Assembly: GCA_023425285.1 (NCBI GenBank)
Contig: JAFACY010000156.1
Coordinates: 1-10,168, forward strand
Reading direction: 5' to 3'
DNA: 10,168 bases
DNA from: Bacillota bacterium
GTDB taxonomy: Bacteria > Bacillota > Clostridia > Tissierellales > Sedimentibacteraceae
Shown: piece after piece, positions 5,889 to 10,168 of the stretch
Layout: every line of letters begins with the position of its first letter
Numbering within the stretch: the first letter of the stretch is position 1
The notes under the pieces: generated by a model
Seen by the model: only the letters and a program-made list of their open reading frames with translations
Databases searched by the model: none
Told to the model about the DNA's origin: nothing
Translations under genes and position numbers: made by a program

Positions 5889-6932
5889 ATGAACGAAAAT
5901 CAGAACAACGCACAATACTATGAAGATGAAATTGATTTAAGAGAGCTTGTAATGGCTCTTTGGAAAAGAAAAATAGTGATAATATGCTTTACACTTATAG
6001 CAGCAATATTGGCAGGGATGTTCAGTATGTTTATTTTATCACCTGTTTACGATTCAAAGTTAAACATAGTTATGAGCATGCCCGATAAGTATATTACGAG
6101 ATATGGTGAGTATGTACTGCCTATTACAACAAATGAGCAATATATAAATTTGATTACAAGCAACGATGTGCTGCTTCACACCATTGAAAAAATGGGTTAT
6201 GATAAAGAAATGACTACTATAGAAGGATTAAAAAAGAGAATTACAGTGGGTAAAAGTGAAGTAAAGGCAGGCTCTGTTCAAAACAGCTTCGAAGTGACCG
6301 TTTCGGCGGATAATCCTGAGGAGGCTTTGAAATTAGCTCAGGTATTATACAGCAACTATATGGATTTCCTGGATTCCATGACAAAGGAAAGAGCCGTTAA
6401 TTATTATTACAATCACTTCAGCATAGAATTAAGGACATTAGAAAACTCACTGACGGTTGAAAAAGAAAGGTTAAAAAGCAACGAAGCATTGTTGGCTCAG
6501 ACACCAAAAAATATAAGTGACGGCAATGTAGATATAGGAATACAATCTCCGTTGAACGGAAACAGCAGCTATATTTTGCCGGTTGATACAATAAATCCTA
6601 ATTTTATAAAATTGGAAAATGATATTATTGCAAACAAGCAATTAATAAGCAGCTTAGAAAATAACATAGCAATGAACAATCAATACTTAGAAGAATTAGA
6701 CAAAGAAAGAGAAGCAATATACAAATACTACAGAACCGGTGAATCCACTGTATTGGGATCGAGTGTAATCGGAGTAGTGGAAACGAATGTATACTTACCT
6801 TCACCTCCTGTGGCACCGACTCAGAAGACAAGTCCAAGCAATGCATTAAATACTGCAATAGGTGCTGTGTTAGGCGGTATGCTGGGAGTTATGATAGCTT
6901 TATTTCAGGAATACTGGTTTAAAAAAGCATAG
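5889..6932 (+). CDS. Wzz/YveK-type polysaccharide chain-length determinant protein
   Basis: 347 residues from the ATG at 5889, chosen because AAAGGAG lies six bases upstream and the promoter at 5821-5849 falls after the alternative ATG at 5796. Layout is that of polysaccharide co-polymerases (Wzz family): cytoplasmic head with EIDLRELVMALWKRK (14-28), TM1 about 28-50 ending SPVYDSK, a large outside domain with likely coiled coils (about 195-230 and 260-300), a proline-rich turn LPSPPVAPTQKTSPS (303-317) and TM2 about 321-341, short basic tail WFKKA. Such proteins set chain length or act as membrane adaptors for a BY-kinase (YveK-YveL, CapA-CapB). No kinase, glycosyltransferase, flippase or polymerase is in the window, and a terminator follows at once, so this is an orphan copy. 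Sure of family; role in capsule, exopolysaccharide or another envelope polymer unknown. Confidence 0.9.
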   Translation: MNENQNNAQYYEDEIDLRELVMALWKRKIVIICFTLIAAILAGMFSMFILSPVYDSKLNIVMSMPDKYITRYGEYVLPITTNEQYINLITSNDVLLHTIEKMGYDKEMTTIEGLKKRITVGKSEVKAGSVQNSFEVTVSADNPEEALKLAQVLYSNYMDFLDSMTKERAVNYYYNHFSIELRTLENSLTVEKERLKSNEALLAQTPKNISDGNVDIGIQSPLNGNSSYILPVDTINPNFIKLENDIIANKQLISSLENNIAMNNQYLEELDKEREAIYKYYRTGESTVLGSSVIGVVETNVYLPSPPVAPTQKTSPSNALNTAIGAVLGGMLGVMIALFQEYWFKKA

Positions 6933-6939
6933 TTAAAAT

Positions 6940-6975
6940 AGCCCCTTAATTAATGGAGGGGCTTTAATTTTATTT
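6940..6975 (+). terminator. Intrinsic terminator of the Wzz-like gene
   Basis: AGCCCCT (6940-6946) pairs with AGGGGCT (6957-6963), then TTTAATTTTATTT. It begins seven bases after the stop codon at 6932 and lies 41 bases before the next start, leaving little room for a promoter of the CHR genes, which may rely on readthrough. Confidence 0.8.
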
Positions 6976-7004
6976 GCTATGACAAAAAGGAGAAACAGAA
7001 GTAA

Positions 7005-7544
7005 ATGAAAGAATTACTGGAAATATATTTTACATTTTTCAAAATAAGCGCGGTTACCTTTGGAGGAGGTATGGCTATGATACCGATACTTCAGAGAGAA
7101 ATCGTACAAAACAAGCAGTGGGTTACAGATGAGGAAGTTATTGATTATTATGCTCTGAGTCAGGGTCTGCCTGGTATATTGGCTGTCAATGTGTCTGCAA
7201 TGATAGGGTATCGTAAAAAGGGTCTTCCCGGTGACATAGCTGCAAGCTTGGGAACAATATCACCTTGTATTGTAATAATATCAATTTTAGCATCATTTAT
7301 ATCAAGCTTCAGAGAAATAGAAATTATGCAGCATGCCTTTGCAGGCATAACGCTTGGTGCAACGGCACTGATATTCAGCACAATAATAGGGCTATGGAAG
7401 AAAAGTGTTGTTGATAGGATTTGTCTGATAATATTTGCGGTAACAGCTTTTTTAATGTTTGCATTTGGCATTTCACCGGTCATTCTTATTATAATCAGTG
7501 CGGTTATAGGAATCGTTGTTAAGAAGTCGAGGTTAAGATTATGA
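7005..7544 (+). CDS. Short-chain CHR-family (chromate transporter) membrane protein, first of a pair
   Basis: 179-residue hydrophobic protein of the CHR (PF02417-type) family. It has the family signature FGGGMAMIP (19-27) after a first helix, QGLPGILAVNVSAMIGY (53-69), and about five to six membrane segments, ending in a basic tail KKSRLRL. Short CHR proteins are half the length of long-chain ChrA and usually come as two adjacent genes whose products are thought to work together, as with Bacillus subtilis YwrA/YwrB. The stop codon overlaps the next start (ATGA), so the two are translationally coupled. AAAAAGGAG lies 12 bases before the ATG, rather far; no nearer alternative start fits the family. 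The substrate is not known: the family name comes from chromate resistance, and an anaerobe may use it for another anion. No clear promoter was found after the preceding terminator. Confidence 0.9.
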   Translation: MKELLEIYFTFFKISAVTFGGGMAMIPILQREIVQNKQWVTDEEVIDYYALSQGLPGILAVNVSAMIGYRKKGLPGDIAASLGTISPCIVIISILASFISSFREIEIMQHAFAGITLGATALIFSTIIGLWKKSVVDRICLIIFAVTAFLMFAFGISPVILIIISAVIGIVVKKSRLRL

Positions 7545-8101
7545 TATACTTACAGTTGTTTTATGAATTTTTTATTATAGGCTTATTTACATTTGGAGGC
7601 GGTCTGGCCACCATACCTTATTTAAAGCATCTGGCGGAAAAAACCGGATGGTATGAGGTTTCATTTATAACAGATATGATTGCCATATCAGAATCCACAC
7701 CGGGACCTATCGGCATAAATATGGCTACATATGTGGGAAATGAAATTGCGGGAATTTTTGGCGGTATCCTTGCAACTGTTTCTGAGATTCTTCCATCCAT
7801 AATAATTGTTGCATTGGTATCAAAATTTTTATCCAAATTCAGAAATAATCAGAATTTTGATTACGCGTTCTACGGCATAAGACCATGTATTGAAGGGATG
7901 CTTACATATGTGGGGATTGACCTGTTAAGCGGAGCAGTGCTGAGCAAAGGTCTGATATCTGCCATTGGAGTGATTGGAAGCATAAATATATTGAAATTAG
8001 TTGTTTTTTTAGCCATACTTTATTCAATAATGAAATTCAGGAAGCATCCTGTTACTTATATTGTAATTTCGGGCATAATAGGCGTAATACTGAAGTTATA
8101 A
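7541..8101 (+). CDS. Short-chain CHR-family (chromate transporter) membrane protein, second of a pair
   Basis: 186-residue partner of the preceding gene, starting within its stop (four-base overlap), with GAGG eight bases upstream. It carries FTFGGGLATIPYLK (16-29) and the stronger form of the second motif, ESTPGPIGINMATYVG (51-66), followed by hydrophobic segments. It is related to its neighbour but clearly not a recent duplicate, as expected for the two halves of a CHR transporter. The proteins probably sit in the membrane with opposed or complementary topology; that is known from the family, not shown here. No regulator gene (such as chrB or an Lrp-type gene) accompanies them in the window. 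Confidence 0.9.
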   Translation: MIYLQLFYEFFIIGLFTFGGGLATIPYLKHLAEKTGWYEVSFITDMIAISESTPGPIGINMATYVGNEIAGIFGGILATVSEILPSIIIVALVSKFLSKFRNNQNFDYAFYGIRPCIEGMLTYVGIDLLSGAVLSKGLISAIGVIGSINILKLVVFLAILYSIMKFRKHPVTYIVISGIIGVILKL

Positions 8102-8198
8102 CTTAAATTTGAATCTGATATTATTCTTTAGCACTGAATAAACCTTCATGCATAAAATAAAATGCAATGTAAATCTAAAATGAAACGGAGGTTAATTC

Positions 8199-8957
8199 AT
8201 GCCTACCATATATTTAAGCCCTTCGACCCAGGAATACAATTTATTTGTAAACGGCGGTTCAGAGGAGCAGCATATGAATGAAATAGTGGATGCAATGATT
8301 CCTTATTTGCAGAGATACGGTATAGATTTTTCAAGAAACACACCGGATATGACTGCAGGCTCTTCAATTGCCGCATCAAATGCAGGAAACTACGATTTCC
8401 ATCTGGCAATTCATTCAAATGCTTCCAATCCTGCAAATGCAGGTCAGAACAGGGGTCCTATTATGTACTACTATCCTTCGAGTGCCGAAGGACAGAGAAT
8501 GGCTGAAATTATAAGACAGAATTTTACAGGCATCTACCCGTTGCCCGAACTCGTAAGAACAATGGCAACAACAACATTGGGTGAGGTTTCAAGAACGAGA
8601 GCACCGTCTGTATTGGTTGAGGTTGCTTTCCATGATAACTGGGCAGATGCAAACTGGATAGTTAACAATACGGAGCAGATTGCTGCTGCACTTGCCAACT
8701 CATTGGCGCAGTACTTCGGCATTCCCGTTGCCGGCGTAAATCCGCCAATCACACCAAATGGACGTACAATGGGCAGAGTAGTGTTAAACAGCGGTTATCT
8801 GAATATACGAAACGGTCCGTCTCTCAGCAATCCTGTTATAGGGATGGCACCAAACGGAGCAACTGTAGAAATAATACAGAGAGTGGGAGACTGGTACCAG
8901 ATAAATTACAATAACATTAACGGGTATGTATTCGGTCAATACATCAGAATAATATAA
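8199..8957 (+). CDS. N-acetylmuramoyl-L-alanine amidase with C-terminal SH3b domain, no signal peptide
   Basis: 252 residues. Residues about 2-172 match the zinc-dependent Amidase_3 fold, which cuts the MurNAc to L-Ala bond of peptidoglycan: LAIHSNAS (69-76, zinc His72) and VLVEVAFHDN (138-147, catalytic Glu141). A short linker leads to one bacterial SH3 domain (about 190-252, GYLNIRNGPSLSNPVIG and GDWYQINYNNINGYVFGQYI), a wall-binding module. Two oddities: the N-terminal motif is YLSPSTQEYN instead of the usual DPGHGG, so the first zinc His is missing from its usual place, with Glu22/Glu23 and His25 nearby in GSEEQHMNEI; and there is no signal peptide or membrane anchor. I recall SPSTQ-type amidases in Bacilli and Clostridia, so it need not be inactive. 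It could be an endolysin, a spore-related lysin or a protein released by lysis. GGAGG eight bases before the ATG; strong terminator after it; no phage genes beside it. Confidence 0.9.
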   Translation: MPTIYLSPSTQEYNLFVNGGSEEQHMNEIVDAMIPYLQRYGIDFSRNTPDMTAGSSIAASNAGNYDFHLAIHSNASNPANAGQNRGPIMYYYPSSAEGQRMAEIIRQNFTGIYPLPELVRTMATTTLGEVSRTRAPSVLVEVAFHDNWADANWIVNNTEQIAAALANSLAQYFGIPVAGVNPPITPNGRTMGRVVLNSGYLNIRNGPSLSNPVIGMAPNGATVEIIQRVGDWYQINYNNINGYVFGQYIRII

Positions 8958-8962
8958 AGCCA

Positions 8963-9004
8963 GGCTGTTGAAAATGAACTTTTTCAACAGCCTTTTGTTT
9001 TTTT
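8963..9004 (+). terminator. Strong intrinsic terminator of the amidase gene
   Basis: GGCTGTTGAAAA (8963-8974) pairs perfectly with 8981-8992 around a six-base loop, followed by TTTTG and seven T (to 9004). Begins five bases after the stop at 8957. Confidence 0.95.
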
Positions 9005-9018
9005 GAGGCAGACTAATG

Positions 9019-9047
9019 TTGAGTTAAAGGAACAAAAATGCTACAAT
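9019..9047 (+). promoter_or_regulatory. Extended -10 promoter of the hydroxyacid dehydrogenase gene
   Basis: TTGAGT (9019-9024), 17-base spacer, TGC-TACAAT (9039-9047; 5 of 6, with extended TGn). Predicted start near 9054, so the ATG at 9038 would not be in the RNA and translation begins at 9080. Confidence 0.65.
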
Positions 9048-9079
9048 CAATACAACATAAAAAAGAAAAGAGGAAGATT

Positions 9080-10039
9080 ATGAAGCCAAAGGTTTTAATA
9101 ACGAAAAAGATACCTGATTATGTTAAGGAATACATAGGAAATTATTGTGATTATGAAATCCTCGAAGGTGCCGGATACGATGATATCATAAATATCATCC
9201 ATGATAAGGACGGACTGATGCTATCGGGGATAAAAATTGATAAAAATTTGCTTGAACATGCACCGAATTTAAAAGTAGTAAGCAATATCGCAGTTGGTTA
9301 TAATAATTTTAATATTGCGGATATGAAAGAAAAAAATATTATCGGAACCCATACACCGGGAGTTTTGAATGATACGGTAGCAGATTTGATTTTCGGACTG
9401 ATTCTTTCCACGGCGAGAAAGCTTCCGGAAATGGACAGATATGTGAAGAGCGGCAAATGGGATGAAATAGATGATGAAATAGTCTTTTCCAAGGACGTGC
9501 ATCATGCTGTTCTGGGTATAATCGGAATGGGTAGGATTGGCGAGACCGTTGCCAAAAGAGCAAAGTATGGATTTGATATGGATGTAATTTATTATAACAG
9601 AAGCAGGAAATATGATGCTGAAAAAAACATAGGCGTAAAATATGCGCAGTTAAACGATTTATTGAAGCAAAGCGATTTTGTTCTCATAATGACTGCCCTG
9701 ACAGATGAAACATATCATATGATAGATGAAGAGCAGTTCGATTTAATGAAAAGTGATGCCATACTTATAAATGCGTCAAGAGGTGCAACTGTCAATGAAA
9801 AAGCACTTATAAAGGCATTGAACGAAAAGAAAATTTTGGGAGCAGGACTTGATGTTTTTGAAAAAGAACCAATTGAAAAGGACAATCCTCTTCTTAAAAT
9901 GTCAAATGTGGTATTGCTGCCGCATGTTGGTTCCGCAACCATAAAAACACGGAATGATATGGCGTTTTTAGCTGCTGAAAATTTGATAGCGGCACTTAAA
10001 GGCGAAGTTCCGCCTAATGTTGTTCCGGAATTAAAATAA
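9080..10039 (+). CDS. D-2-hydroxyacid dehydrogenase, glyoxylate/hydroxypyruvate reductase type
   Basis: 319 residues from the ATG at 9080, supported by AGAGGA about five bases upstream, by the family's usual N-terminus (MKPKVLITKKIPD) and by the promoter at 9019-9047. The NAD(P)-binding core has GIIGMGRIG (146-154, GxGxxG). Catalytic residues are Arg234 in NASRG, Glu263 in DVFEKEP and His282 in LPHVGSAT, the Arg-Glu-His set of the D-2-hydroxyacid dehydrogenase family; SNIAVGYNNF (68-77) is the substrate loop. The strand after the Rossmann motif ends YYNRSRK with no acidic residue, which favours NADPH or dual use. It probably reduces glyoxylate or hydroxypyruvate, or another 2-oxo acid; the exact substrate cannot be read. 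It is cytosolic. Its own promoter after a strong terminator suggests a single-gene unit. Confidence 0.93.
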   Translation: MKPKVLITKKIPDYVKEYIGNYCDYEILEGAGYDDIINIIHDKDGLMLSGIKIDKNLLEHAPNLKVVSNIAVGYNNFNIADMKEKNIIGTHTPGVLNDTVADLIFGLILSTARKLPEMDRYVKSGKWDEIDDEIVFSKDVHHAVLGIIGMGRIGETVAKRAKYGFDMDVIYYNRSRKYDAEKNIGVKYAQLNDLLKQSDFVLIMTALTDETYHMIDEEQFDLMKSDAILINASRGATVNEKALIKALNEKKILGAGLDVFEKEPIEKDNPLLKMSNVVLLPHVGSATIKTRNDMAFLAAENLIAALKGEVPPNVVPELK

Positions 10040-10075
10040 AAAATAAATTTTCCATTATTTCTACTCATATAAAGC

Positions 10076-10120
10076 TTTAAAAGTGAAATAATACTGAATG
10101 AAAGTTTATTAACTTTTAAA
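10076..10120. repeat. Two overlapping inverted repeats before the last gene
   Basis: TTTAAAAGT (10076-10084) is the perfect complement of 10112-10120, enclosing 27 bases. Inside, AAAGTT (10101-10106) pairs with AACTTT (10111-10116) around TATT. The two share 10112-10116, so they exclude each other. They sit between the dehydrogenase stop and the next ribosome site; they could be a leader structure or a weak terminator without T-run. Low GC lowers the weight. Confidence 0.35.
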
Positions 10121-10142
10121 TAAAAAAACAAGGAGAAATAAT

Positions 10143-10168
10143 ATGGAAGGCAAAGTACAAAAAATGAA
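10143..10168 (+). CDS. Start of an unidentified gene cut by the window edge
   Basis: Begins MEGKVQKM and runs off the window in frame. AAGGAG lies seven bases before the ATG, an excellent ribosome site, in the same orientation as the dehydrogenase 103 bases upstream. The eight residues vaguely recall the start of cold-shock proteins (M-x-G-x-V-K-W-F) but lack WF, so no function is proposed. Confidence 0.55.

Noticed and set aside
6979..7008. Nine-codon basic open frame (MTKRRNRSK) whose stop overlaps the first CHR start
   Set aside because: ATGA-type coupling is suggestive of a leader peptide, but there is no ribosome site before it and the frame simply spans the CHR ribosome site.
8149..8166. 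TGCAT/ATGCA inverted repeat upstream of the amidase
   Set aside because: Only five pairs with an eight-base loop in AT-rich DNA; expected by chance. No convincing promoter was found in 8102-8198 either.
9038..9079. Upstream ATG that would add 14 residues to the hydroxyacid dehydrogenase
   Set aside because: It has a plausible AAAGGA in front but overlaps the predicted extended -10 promoter; the family begins at MKPKVLI, which is the ATG at 9080.

Overview
The window looks like ordinary chromosome from a low-GC, Gram-positive anaerobe, most likely in the Clostridia (sensu lato). The DNA is strongly AT-rich, codons such as AGA and ATA are used freely, ribosome-binding sites are strong GGAGG types, intrinsic terminators are classic stem plus T-run, and the gene set (FeoAB, cache-type chemoreceptor, SH3b amidase, short-chain CHR pair) fits that group. 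Genus cannot be fixed from the sequence. No rRNA, tRNA, CRISPR array, insertion sequence or phage module is visible. No gene-free stretch exceeds about 220 bases.

Layout. Left edge (1-550, +): C-terminal end of a UvrA or UvrA-like ABC ATPase, closed by a strong terminator at 572-615. Positions 648-4991 are all on the minus strand and read right to left: feoA, then feoB in a ferrous-iron uptake operon, then a separately spaced methyl-accepting chemotaxis protein. The 217-base gap 4992-5208 is a divergent promoter region between feoA (-) and a GNAT acetyltransferase (+). It is the most structured non-coding DNA in the window, with operator-like palindromes, a 10-bp tandem repeat at the predicted +1 of the acetyltransferase gene, and overlapping hairpins in the feoA leader.

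From 5209 to the right edge everything is on the plus strand in short independent units: the acetyltransferase; an orphan Wzz/YveK-type polysaccharide chain-length protein with its own extended -10 promoter and terminator; a translationally coupled pair of short CHR-family transporters; a leaderless N-acetylmuramoyl-L-alanine amidase with a C-terminal SH3b domain and strong terminator; a D-2-hydroxyacid dehydrogenase (glyoxylate/hydroxypyruvate reductase type) with its own promoter; and the first codons of another gene at the right edge.

The genes do not form one pathway. FeoA and FeoB import Fe2+; the Wzz-like protein and the amidase both concern the cell envelope but are separated by the CHR pair and by a terminator. 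I see no convincing new multi-gene system. The items most worth a second look are the feoA/acetyltransferase regulatory region and the non-canonical zinc site of the leaderless amidase.
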